A DNA stretch of 64,000 nt from an uncultured Lachnospiraceae bacterium (GTDB lineage: Bacteria > Bacillota > Clostridia > Lachnospirales > Lachnospiraceae), in assembly GCA_910577735.1 (NCBI GenBank), contig CAJTOO010000014.1, positions 62,001 to 126,000 of the forward strand, in the 5' to 3' direction. The translations under genes were made by a program, and so were the position numbers. Shown in pieces: positions 7,983-16,198 of the stretch (the stretch's first letter is position 1; the number at the start of each line of letters is the position of its first letter). Under the pieces are notes generated by a model, which was not told where the DNA came from, searched no databases, and was given only the letters and a program-made list of their open reading frames with translations.

Positions 7983-9605
7983 ATGTTGAAAATATTTTTG
8001 GTGGAGGACGAGAGCATCGTCAGGGAAGGACTGCGGGATAATATACCCTGGCAGCAGTATGGTTATGAGTTTGTGGGAGAGGCCAGCGATGGGGAGATGG
8101 CGCTGCCGCTGATACAGAAGACCAAGCCGGATGTCCTCTTGACGGATATTAAGATGCCTTTTATGGACGGATTGTCTTTAAGCCGTATCGTGCATCAGGA
8201 ATTTCCGGATATGAAGATCATTATCATCAGCGGCTATGATGACTTTGAGTATGCGAGGCAGGCCATCTCCGTAGGCGTGGAGCAGTATCTGCTAAAGCCC
8301 ATTACCCGGGCGAATCTGCAGAAGGTGCTGACGCAGCTGCGGGCAAAGATTGAGTCGGAACAGGAACAGAAGCATTATCAGGAAAAGTTTCAGGATGAAT
8401 CCCGGGAGTATGAACAGTTTTCCCGCACCAATTTCTTTGTTAAGGTGTTTGAGGGACGTATGCCGGTACAGGATATCTATGAGGAGGCGGCGAAGCTTTC
8501 CCTTAAGATCAATGCACCCTGTTATAATATTCTGATGTTCAGTCTGTTAGAGAAGCGCGCCGGAGAGAATATGGGATTTGAGTCGGAGGGCTTTGCCAGG
8601 AAACGGGAGGAACTGCTGCATTATTTTGTGCGCTATCCGGAGAATTTAGTATTTCGCTGGAATGTTAATACTTACGGGGTCCTGATTAAGGGCAGCGCTG
8701 AACAGATGAAGGAACTGACGGACAGGTGTCTTGAGAATGTAGAGCGGATCTGCCGTCCTACGGAGGATATCGTGGACTGGTATGCGGCGGTGGGAGAGCC
8801 GGTGGAGAGACTGAGCCTTCTGGCGGAGTGTTACAGCAGGGTGAATCACCTCTTTGCGTATCGTTTTCTGATGCCTCAGGTGCATATATTTACCGAAGAA
8901 GTGACGGTTGATTATATGCCGCAGAGAGGGGAGGGCAAGTTCAAGGACATTGATTCTTCCAAGATGGATCCGGAGCTGATCCGGGATTTCCTGCTTCGCG
9001 GCAGCAGAGAGGACATACCGGAATTTGTGGACAGTTACCTGCTTGCCATCCGTGAGGCGCTGCAGTCCAGGATGTTCCAGAATTATCTGGTGCTGCACGT
9101 GCACTTTGTGACCCTTGCCTATGTGGAATCCATTGGCGGTGATAAGGAAGAGTTCATGGAAAGCGCCGGCGATGGGCAGATACAGGATGAAAAGCTGACG
9201 GCGGAAGAAATAGCGCCCTATATCCGGGGTATGCTGGATAAGGCCATGGAACTGCGGGACCGGGAATCTGATAATCAGAGTAAACGGGTGCTTAAGAAGG
9301 CACTTGATTATATAGAAGAGAATTATGCGCAGGAGTCATTCTCCCTAAACTCGGTGGCGGGCGAAGTCAATGTCAGCGCCAACTATTTCAGCGCTATTTT
9401 CAGCCAGGCCATGCAGGTGACCTTTATTGAGTATGTGACCCAGAAGCGGATGGAGAAGGCCAAGAAGCTTCTGAAACAGACGGAGAAGCATGCCGGAGAC
9501 ATAGCCCTGGAAGTGGGCTATAAGGATCCTCATTATTTCAGTTTCGTCTTTAAGAAGACACAGGGCTGCACGCCCAGAGAGTACCGGGCGGGCCTGAAAT
9601 CTTAA
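7983..9605 (+). CDS. YesN-type response regulator with AraC HTH
   Basis: 540 residues. The N-terminal receiver domain starts MLKIFLVEDE and has the phospho-acceptor Asp 55 in VLLTDIKMPF and the switch Lys in YLLKPI. A long middle region of about 300 residues has no assignable domain. The C-terminal AraC-type double helix-turn-helix (about 435-538) carries the signature GYKDPHYFSFVFKKTQGCTPREYR. It follows the binding-protein gene by 17 bases and is the output of the preceding kinase. Likely targets are the ABC importer at 11.1-16.0 kb and perhaps the ara genes. Its stop overlaps the convergent araR-like gene by 4 bases. Confidence 0.92.
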   Translation: MLKIFLVEDESIVREGLRDNIPWQQYGYEFVGEASDGEMALPLIQKTKPDVLLTDIKMPFMDGLSLSRIVHQEFPDMKIIIISGYDDFEYARQAISVGVEQYLLKPITRANLQKVLTQLRAKIESEQEQKHYQEKFQDESREYEQFSRTNFFVKVFEGRMPVQDIYEEAAKLSLKINAPCYNILMFSLLEKRAGENMGFESEGFARKREELLHYFVRYPENLVFRWNVNTYGVLIKGSAEQMKELTDRCLENVERICRPTEDIVDWYAAVGEPVERLSLLAECYSRVNHLFAYRFLMPQVHIFTEEVTVDYMPQRGEGKFKDIDSSKMDPELIRDFLLRGSREDIPEFVDSYLLAIREALQSRMFQNYLVLHVHFVTLAYVESIGGDKEEFMESAGDGQIQDEKLTAEEIAPYIRGMLDKAMELRDRESDNQSKRVLKKALDYIEENYAQESFSLNSVAGEVNVSANYFSAIFSQAMQVTFIEYVTQKRMEKAKKLLKQTEKHAGDIALEVGYKDPHYFSFVFKKTQGCTPREYRAGLKS

Positions 9606-10684
9606 ACCCTGAAAGGCATGTCGCTTTCCTTGTGTACGATCTCCCAGGGGATTTCCTGGGAAACCACAGAGATCCCCCTTAGTTTCTGTATCATGCATTC
9701 TGCCGCGCTCTGACCTATTTCGTGTGGTTTGTGAGTCAGCGTGGTGATGCGGATTTTACTCAGGTCGCTTAAGTAGCTGTTGTCAAAGCAAACCAGGGAG
9801 AGGTCCTGAGGCACCCGGATATCCGCATAGGAAAGTTCCTTGATCAGCCAGTAGGCGGCTTCATCATTGTAACAGATAACGGCAGAACAGCCCGGCAGCT
9901 TTTCCTGAAGGAATCTGGTGAGAAAACGGGTATCCTGCCTTTTGCGCAGAGATTCGATGTCTGTGGTGTCAAACCATCCTACGTGGCGGTCTTTCAGTTC
10001 GTATCCAAGGTCCCGCAGGCAGGAGGCGGCGCCCAGATAGCGTTCCGGTCCCTGCAGATCGTCCATCTTGAACAGGCCGGCAATGCGGGTGTGCCCTGTT
10101 TCCACCAGGTGCCTGGCCAGCAGATAGCCGCCATAATAGTTGTCGTCCTTGATGCAGATTTCGTCAGCCAGGGCGCTGTAGCGATTGTGTAAAAAGAGAA
10201 GGAAAGTTCCTTCTTTTTTAAATTTCTCATACAGATCCAGATTAGGGGTGGGTAAGGTGCTCTTGGAGCCCTCGACTATCATACCCCGGGGCGGATTCTG
10301 CAGCAGGGTCAGAAGATGTTTTCTTTCTATAGAGATATCGTTATCGGTAGGATATACCTGTACCTGATAACCATGGGCAGCCAGTGTGTTCTGAATATCA
10401 CTCAGCAGGCCGGGATAGATATATTCCTGACTGCTGGCGATCAGAACGGGAATGATGTTGCGTTCCGGGAGCGGAAGCAGACCGGTGGCATAAGAGCCGC
10501 TTCCCTGACGGCTTACGACGATACCCTGACTGCGCAGGCATGAAAGCGCTGCTCTCACGGTCTGCCTGCTGACCTGATATTGTGTGCAGAGTTCAGCTTC
10601 GGTGGGAAGAGCGGTAATCCCCTTCTTTAAGTTATCCGTAATCTGCTCTGTGAGTAGTTTCGTGAGAGTTTCGTATTTATTCAT
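9602..10684 (-). CDS. araR: AraR-like GntR/LacI-fusion arabinose repressor
   Basis: 360 residues with the AraR architecture: an N-terminal GntR winged helix (residues 1-70, LPTEAELCTQYQVSRQTVRAAL) joined to a LacI/PBP1-like sugar-binding domain (about 75-360; PVLIASSQEYIYPGLLSDI, GMIVEGSKS, VPQDLSLVCFDN). In Bacillus subtilis AraR represses arabinose genes and is released by L-arabinose. It is divergent from the importer operon; the shared 411-bp intergenic region holds an AraR-like operator at 10891-10906. Together with the YesMN trio this gives the locus both an intracellular and an extracellular sugar sensor. Confidence 0.88.
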   Translation of the reverse strand: MNKYETLTKLLTEQITDNLKKGITALPTEAELCTQYQVSRQTVRAALSCLRSQGIVVSRQGSGSYATGLLPLPERNIIPVLIASSQEYIYPGLLSDIQNTLAAHGYQVQVYPTDNDISIERKHLLTLLQNPPRGMIVEGSKSTLPTPNLDLYEKFKKEGTFLLFLHNRYSALADEICIKDDNYYGGYLLARHLVETGHTRIAGLFKMDDLQGPERYLGAASCLRDLGYELKDRHVGWFDTTDIESLRKRQDTRFLTRFLQEKLPGCSAVICYNDEAAYWLIKELSYADIRVPQDLSLVCFDNSYLSDLSKIRITTLTHKPHEIGQSAAECMIQKLRGISVVSQEIPWEIVHKESDMPFRV

Positions 10685-10890
10685 GATAGAAAATCCTCTT
10701 TCTGTTCATTGTTTGTTCACAAAATATACAATATTTATTCATAAAAAATTCCGCAATCGGAAAAAATTATAATCTCCTGTCAGGATATGACAACTTTCAC
10801 AGTATAGTGTGAGGGGTTAGTATAACCTATTTTATGGTAAAAATCAATAAAATTTAAACAAAATCGTAAAAAATCATCACACTTTTTGAA

Positions 10891-10913
10891 ATTTGTACCG
10901 AACAATATTGACA
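10891..10913 (+). promoter_or_regulatory. AraR-like operator beside a -35 box in the araR/importer intergenic region
   Basis: The 411-bp divergent intergenic region (10685-11095) is A/T rich. ATTTGTACCGAACAAT (10891-10906) matches 12 of 16 positions of the recalled B. subtilis AraR site and is roughly palindromic. It abuts TTGACA (10908-10913); a second TTGACA sits at 10932-10937. I could not fix the -10 box with confidence. The importer transcript probably starts downstream of here. Confidence 0.5.
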
Positions 10914-11095
10914 TATATAAAATTTGTATTGTTGACATCACCCAAAATACAAAAATGCGATTTTTTAGAGTTGAAGAGATTAGTTTGTTCTGTTAAAGTG
11001 GTTTCAGGAACAAGAAGCCAGAGAGGTTTCCGGTTCCGGAACATATATTTCAATTCTTCATAATTGAATGAAAATGAAAGGGAGGAAATTGAGTA

Positions 11096-12190
11096 ATGAA
11101 GAAGAAATTAGCAGTTTTACTTGCAGGCACCATGGTAATGGCAAGTCTTGCAGCATGTGGCGGCAGCGAAGCTCCGGCTGAGCAGGCAGCAGCACCTGCA
11201 GCAACAGAGGAAGAACCCGCAGCAGAGGAACCCGCAGCAGAAGAGCCTGCAGCAGAAGAACCCGCAGCAGAAGAGCCTGCAGCAGAAGAGCCTGCAGCAG
11301 AGGCATCTGGCGAGCTGATCAAGGTTGGTATCATCAACAACGATCCTAATGAGTCCGGTTATCGTACAGCTAACGTTAACGACTTAAAGGAAGCTTTCAC
11401 AGAAGAGAATGGTTATGACGCTTCTTTCGCATACAGCCTTAAGAACGACGAGCAGGTTGCAGCAGCTCAGAAGTTCATCCAGGACGGTGTTGATTATCTG
11501 CTTCTCTCTGCAGCTGATGTATCTGGTTGGGATTCCGTATTAACTGATGCACAGGCAGCAGGTATTGACGTAATTCTTTTTGACCGTACAATCGATGCAG
11601 ATGAGAGCCTTTACGTAGCTTCTATCGTATCTGATATGGACAAAGAGGGTGAGACCGCTGTTAACTGGTTAAAAGATCAGGGTCTTAGCGAGTACAACAT
11701 TATCCACCTTCAGGGTGTTATGGGTTCCGCAGCTCAGGTTGGACGTTCCGGCGCACTTGACGCAGCAGTTGCATCCGATGGCTGGAATCTTGTTACACAG
11801 CAGACAGCTGAGTGGAACGCAGAGAAAGCACAGCAGATCGTTCAGTCCGTTATCGACTCCGGTGAGTCCTTCAACGTAATCTATGCTGAGAACGATGATA
11901 TGGCTAAGGGCGCTGTAGCAGCACTTGACAAAGCTAACATCTCTCACGGCGTAGGCAAAGACGTTATCATCATGGGCTTTGACTGCAACAAGTGGGCACT
12001 TGAAGAGCTGCTTGCAGGCAACTGGAACTATGATGGACAGTGTAATCCTTTCCAGTCTTCTTACATCGATGAGATCATCAAGACTCTTGAGTCTGGCGGC
12101 ACAATCTCTGAGAAGACAGTCATCATGGATGAGAAGGGCTTTGACGCTACCACGATCACACAGGAAGATGTAGATAACTACGGTATCTAA
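11096..12190 (+). CDS. ytfQ: Sugar ABC transporter substrate-binding lipoprotein (YtfQ-like)
   Basis: 364 residues. The lipoprotein signal peptide ends in the lipobox LAAC (Cys 21). A low-complexity linker of repeated EEPAA units (about 35-68) tethers the periplasmic-binding-protein-1-like domain (VGIINNDPNESGYRTANVND, SAADVSGWDSVLTDA). The SGYRTAN and GWDSVL segments match the YtfQ group (furanose sugars in E. coli). It delivers sugar to the ABC ATPase and permeases encoded downstream. Codon use is strongly biased, as in highly expressed genes. GGGAGG lies upstream of the ATG. With araA/B/D nearby the ligand is probably L-arabinose, possibly in furanose form (inference). Confidence 0.88.
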   Translation: MKKKLAVLLAGTMVMASLAACGGSEAPAEQAAAPAATEEEPAAEEPAAEEPAAEEPAAEEPAAEEPAAEASGELIKVGIINNDPNESGYRTANVNDLKEAFTEENGYDASFAYSLKNDEQVAAAQKFIQDGVDYLLLSAADVSGWDSVLTDAQAAGIDVILFDRTIDADESLYVASIVSDMDKEGETAVNWLKDQGLSEYNIIHLQGVMGSAAQVGRSGALDAAVASDGWNLVTQQTAEWNAEKAQQIVQSVIDSGESFNVIYAENDDMAKGAVAALDKANISHGVGKDVIIMGFDCNKWALEELLAGNWNYDGQCNPFQSSYIDEIIKTLESGGTISEKTVIMDEKGFDATTITQEDVDNYGI

Positions 12191-12244
12191 TCTGTAAAAA
12201 AGATTTACAATGAGTGATATAAGTAGTAAAATTAAGTAAGAAAT

Positions 12245-12295
12245 AAGCGCGGCGCAGCAAATGTGAATATTCATAGGCCTGCACCGCGCTTTTTT
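12245..12295 (+). terminator. Terminator/attenuator between binding protein and ATPase genes
   Basis: AAGCGCGGCGCAG (12245-12257) pairs with CTGCACCGCGCTT (12279-12291) with one mismatch, followed by a T-run. Partial termination here would give more binding protein than ATPase and permease. Confidence 0.75.
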
Positions 12296-12332
12296 CACAA
12301 AAAACTATAATTATTGGGAGGTGAACCTGGGA

Positions 12333-13847
12333 GTGGAAGACAATATTGTATTAAAAATGAGAAATATCCACAAGATCTTTCCCGGGGTGCGTGCCCTGCA
12401 GGGCGTGGATTTTACACTGCGTAAAGGTGAGATTCATGCGCTTATGGGTGAGAACGGTGCCGGGAAATCAACACTGATCAAGGTTTTGACCGGTGTTTAT
12501 GGCAAGGAGGAAGGTGAGATTTTTCTCGAGGGTAAAGAGGGGGCAGTCATGATCCACTCGCCTCAGGATGCACAGAAGATGGGGATCAGTACCGTGTATC
12601 AGGAGATTACGCTCTGCCCGAACCTTTCCGTTGCGGAGAACATGTTTATCGGACGTACCGATAATGTTGTCCAGAACTGGAAAAAAATGAATACAGATAC
12701 TGAAAAAATCTTACAGTCGCTGGATATTCCAGCGAAACCTACACAGCAGCTGGAAAGCTGCTCTATCGCAGTGCAGCAGATGATTGCCATCGCACGTGCG
12801 GTTGATATGGAGTGTAAGGTATTAATTCTGGATGAGCCTACATCGTCTCTGGATGAGCAGGAAGTTGCGAAGCTGTTCAAGCTGATGCGCGACCTTCGTT
12901 CCAGAGGGGTTGGTATCATCTTCGTTACGCATTTCCTGGATCAGGTGTATGAAGTGTGTGACAGAATCACAGTTATGAGAGACGGTAAACTTGTGGGAGA
13001 ATATCCGATCAAGGATCTTCCTCGTGTGCAGCTGGTATCCAAGATGCTTGGTAAGGAGTTAGACGACTTGTCTGACATCAAGGGCAATCAGCAGGCATTT
13101 AAGAAAGACGCTGATGCAGTTCCCGTATTTGAGGCGCAGGGTCTTGTGAGTGATGCGGGTATCAAACCTTTCGACTTCCACATTGATAAGGGAGAGGTTA
13201 ACGGCTTTACCGGTCTGCTTGGTTCCGGACGAAGCGAATGTGTCCGTTCCATCTTTGGCGCTGACCGCGTGATGGGCGGAACCGTCAAGATGAAGGGAAA
13301 GAGTGTCAAGATTTCCAAGCCGCTTGATGCCATGAAGAACGGTATTGCATACCTTCCTGAGGATCGTAAGATGGATGGTATTGTAGGCGACCTTTCTGTG
13401 CGCGATAATATCATTCTGGCACAGCAGGTGCTCAAAGGCTTCTTTAAACCTTTCTCCAAAGCAGAGGCTAATAAGGTTGCAGATGAATATATTAAACTCT
13501 TAAATATCAAGACTGCGTCTAAGGATACGCCGATTAAATCACTTTCCGGTGGTAATCAGCAGAAGGTTATCCTGGCACGCTGGCTCTTTACCCATCCTGA
13601 GTATCTGATTCTGGATGAGCCTACGAGAGGTATCGATGTGGGTACGAAGGTGGATATTCAGAAACTGGTTCTGAAACTGGCTTCGGAGGGTATGAGTGTT
13701 ACCTTCATCTCTTCCGAACTGGATGAGATGCTGCGTACCTGTTCACGGCTGGTTGTCATGCGTGACCGCAAGGTGGTAGGCGAACTGACAGGACAGGATC
13801 TGAACCAGACTACGGTTATGAGTACCATCGCAGGAGGTGACAAATAA
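12333..13847 (+). CDS. ytfR: Sugar ABC transporter ATPase, two nucleotide-binding domains (YtfR-like)
   Basis: 504 residues from GTG 12333, chosen because GGAGGTGA ends 8 bases before it; a GTG at 12321 sits inside the ribosome site. Two ABC cassettes in tandem, as in RbsA/MglA/YtfR. The first has Walker A GENGAGKS (39-46) and Walker B LILDEPTS. The second has a degenerate Walker A (GLLGSGRSE), signature LSGGNQQKV and Walker B LILDEPTRGIDVGTK. The degenerate second Walker A is normal for this family. It energises the two permeases that follow. Order binding protein, ATPase, permease, permease equals ytfQ-ytfR-ytfT-yjfF. Confidence 0.92.
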   Translation: MEDNIVLKMRNIHKIFPGVRALQGVDFTLRKGEIHALMGENGAGKSTLIKVLTGVYGKEEGEIFLEGKEGAVMIHSPQDAQKMGISTVYQEITLCPNLSVAENMFIGRTDNVVQNWKKMNTDTEKILQSLDIPAKPTQQLESCSIAVQQMIAIARAVDMECKVLILDEPTSSLDEQEVAKLFKLMRDLRSRGVGIIFVTHFLDQVYEVCDRITVMRDGKLVGEYPIKDLPRVQLVSKMLGKELDDLSDIKGNQQAFKKDADAVPVFEAQGLVSDAGIKPFDFHIDKGEVNGFTGLLGSGRSECVRSIFGADRVMGGTVKMKGKSVKISKPLDAMKNGIAYLPEDRKMDGIVGDLSVRDNIILAQQVLKGFFKPFSKAEANKVADEYIKLLNIKTASKDTPIKSLSGGNQQKVILARWLFTHPEYLILDEPTRGIDVGTKVDIQKLVLKLASEGMSVTFISSELDEMLRTCSRLVVMRDRKVVGELTGQDLNQTTVMSTIAGGDK

Positions 13848-14938
13848 TGGGAAAAAGTGAAACAGTCAAAGCCAATAATTCAAACTTCCTGATGAAGCTG
13901 GTCAAGAACCAGTGCTTCATCCCGTTGGCGGCACTTTTACTGCTGGCGTTGATCAATCTGGTTGCAGATCCCGCATTCTTTAAGATCAGTCTGGGATATA
14001 ATGCAGCAGGCAATCCGGTTTTGTCAGGCTTCCTGATTACGATTTTAGACAGCGGATCGGAGCTTGCGATTCTGGCAATCGGTATGACGCTCGTGACAGC
14101 GGCTTCCGGCGGTCAGGATATCAGTGTGGGTGCAGCCATTGCTATTGCGGGCAGTGTTCTTTTGCGCGTACTGTGCGGTGATAATTCCCGTCCGGAGACA
14201 TTGCAGGCTCCCATCATTGTAGCATTTCTTGTAAGCTGTGTGGTAGCAATGCTGTTTGGCGCCTTTAATGGTGTGCTGGTGGCCTACTTTAAGATTCAGC
14301 CTATGATTGCGACCCTGATCCTGTTTACGGCAGGACGTTCCATTGCGGCATGGATCAATAACAACGAGCTTCCGGTTATCAGCGATCCCAGCTTTAAATA
14401 CTACGGAGAATTTATACCGGGTATACCGATTCCGACACCGGTGTTCATTGCGGTTGCCTGTATTATTATCATTGGTATTGTATTGAAAGTGACTAATTTA
14501 AGAATTTATACACAGGCGGTTGGTATCAACCAGAGTTCTTCCAGACTGAACGGTTTAAATCCGGCACTCATCAAGGTATTGGCCTTTGTGATTCTGGGTC
14601 TGTGTGTGGCAGTGGTAGGTCTGATCAAGGTAAGCCGTATTTCTTCCATCAACTATTCCGTTATCGCGAAGGATATTGAGATGGATGCGATTCTGGCAGT
14701 TGCTCTTGGCGGTAACGCCTTAAGCGGTGGTAAGTTTAACATGACAGCTTCCATCATCGGCGCCTATGTAATCCAGTTCCTGACAACTACACTGTATAAG
14801 TTCCAGGTGCAGTCGGATGCACTTCCGGCATATAAGGCTGTCGTCGTTATCGTTCTGGTGATAGTCAGCGCTCCTACCGTGAGAGAGTATTTCTCCTCCC
14901 TCACCAAGAAGATGAAACTGAGTAAGGAGGTGGCATAA
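13847..14938 (+). CDS. ytfT: Sugar ABC transporter permease (YtfT-like)
   Basis: 363 residues, with the start codon overlapping the ATPase stop (TAATG). Around nine hydrophobic helices and the BPD_transp_2 signature of ribose/galactofuranose-type permeases (LAIGMTLVTAASGGQDISVGA; LGGNALSGGKFN). It probably forms a heterodimeric channel with the next gene product. Confidence 0.9.
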   Translation: MGKSETVKANNSNFLMKLVKNQCFIPLAALLLLALINLVADPAFFKISLGYNAAGNPVLSGFLITILDSGSELAILAIGMTLVTAASGGQDISVGAAIAIAGSVLLRVLCGDNSRPETLQAPIIVAFLVSCVVAMLFGAFNGVLVAYFKIQPMIATLILFTAGRSIAAWINNNELPVISDPSFKYYGEFIPGIPIPTPVFIAVACIIIIGIVLKVTNLRIYTQAVGINQSSSRLNGLNPALIKVLAFVILGLCVAVVGLIKVSRISSINYSVIAKDIEMDAILAVALGGNALSGGKFNMTASIIGAYVIQFLTTTLYKFQVQSDALPAYKAVVVIVLVIVSAPTVREYFSSLTKKMKLSKEVA

Positions 14939-14939
14939 T

Positions 14940-16013
14940 ATGGCAAAGACAGATAAGAAAGCAGCACCGGCAGGCAATGGTCTGGCCAATAAGTTGCGCA
15001 ATGCCAGCGACACAAACTTACTTCTCAGCATTACAGTTATCGTGTTCTTCCTGATGTATATCGGCGCTATTGTATTTCAGGGATCCGGTTTCTTAAAACC
15101 ACAGACGTTTTTCAATATTTTAAATAACAATGCGGCCCTGATTATTCTGGCATGCGGCCTGAGCCTTGTCATGATCACCGGCGGAATCGATATTTCCGTG
15201 GGCGGTATTACGGCATTGATCAGTATGTGCTGCGCTGTGTATCTTGATTATAAGGGTGGTAATGTGTTTGTTTCCGTGCTGATTGCGTTGGCGATCGGTC
15301 TGGCATTTGGTCTTTTCCAGGGCTTCCTGGTAGCCTATCTGGATATCCAGCCCTTTATCGTGACGCTGGCAGGTATGTTCTTTGCAAGAGGTATGACCAC
15401 GATTGTAAATACCAAGCCCTTTAACGTAGAGAATGAGGCATTTAAAGCGCTGAAGATGACACGTATCATCATGCCCGGTATGGGTTCTGTGAATAAAAAG
15501 GGTGTGTACATCGATGCTTATGTGGAGATTGGCGTGATCATTGCGATCCTTGTGGTAATCGTTATGTTCTGCCTGCTCAGATGGACCAAACTTGGCCGTT
15601 CTTTCTATGCGGTGGGCGGTAATATGCAAAGTGCTCTGATGCTTGGTATCAATGTGAAGAGAACAAAGTTCATCTCGCATGTACTCTGCGGCCTTTTGGC
15701 AGGCATCGGTGGTTTCGTTTACTTCCTGCATGTGGGTTCCGGTTCGGCATCTCATGCGTCCGGTGCGGAGATGGATGCGATTGCTTCCTCCATCATCGGC
15801 GGTACGATGCTGACGGGTGGTGTAGGTAATATCGTCGGTACCTTCTTCGGCGTGTTATCTTTGAGTACGATTCAGAATGTTGTATCTTCTGCAGGTCTTG
15901 ATGAGGCATGGTGGACGGGTATTACAAGAGCAGTTATGCTCTGCCTGTTCCTGTTGATACAGAGTGTGGTTATGTCTGCAAGAAAGAAGAGAATGGCAGA
16001 AGCCAAAAATTAA
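14940..16013 (+). CDS. yjfF: Sugar ABC transporter permease (YjfF-like)
   Basis: 357 residues, beginning 1 base after the previous stop with AAGGAGG upstream. Same BPD_transp_2 family with LACGLSLVMITGGIDISVGG and the C-terminal loop SSIIGGTMLTGGVGN. Second subunit of the channel. It is the last gene of the importer operon; a hairpin terminator follows. Confidence 0.9.
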   Translation: MAKTDKKAAPAGNGLANKLRNASDTNLLLSITVIVFFLMYIGAIVFQGSGFLKPQTFFNILNNNAALIILACGLSLVMITGGIDISVGGITALISMCCAVYLDYKGGNVFVSVLIALAIGLAFGLFQGFLVAYLDIQPFIVTLAGMFFARGMTTIVNTKPFNVENEAFKALKMTRIIMPGMGSVNKKGVYIDAYVEIGVIIAILVVIVMFCLLRWTKLGRSFYAVGGNMQSALMLGINVKRTKFISHVLCGLLAGIGGFVYFLHVGSGSASHASGAEMDAIASSIIGGTMLTGGVGNIVGTFFGVLSLSTIQNVVSSAGLDEAWWTGITRAVMLCLFLLIQSVVMSARKKRMAEAKN

Positions 16014-16031
16014 TTTTGTGATACATACAAG

Positions 16032-16070
16032 CTGCCGGATCGGTGATATCCATTGCCGGCCGGCAGTTTT
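16032..16070 (+). terminator. Intrinsic terminator of the importer operon
   Basis: CTGCCGG (16032-16038) and CCGGCAG (16060-16066) form a stem followed by TTTT. Confidence 0.75.
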
Positions 16071-16198
16071 GCATAAAAGAGCATCACCATAATTGATAAC
16101 TTATTGAAGAAGCAGGTCTATTCTTCTATCTGAAAGTGTGTTATGATAAAATTACTCAGGGGTTTCGGAACACGGCAGATGGAAAGGAAGGACCTAAG

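Noticed and set aside
11050..11340. Antisense frames with Ala/Ser or Leu-rich repeats opposite the ytfQ-like linker
   Set aside because: They are the reverse readings of the repetitive EPAA coding DNA, have no ribosome sites and no conserved features.
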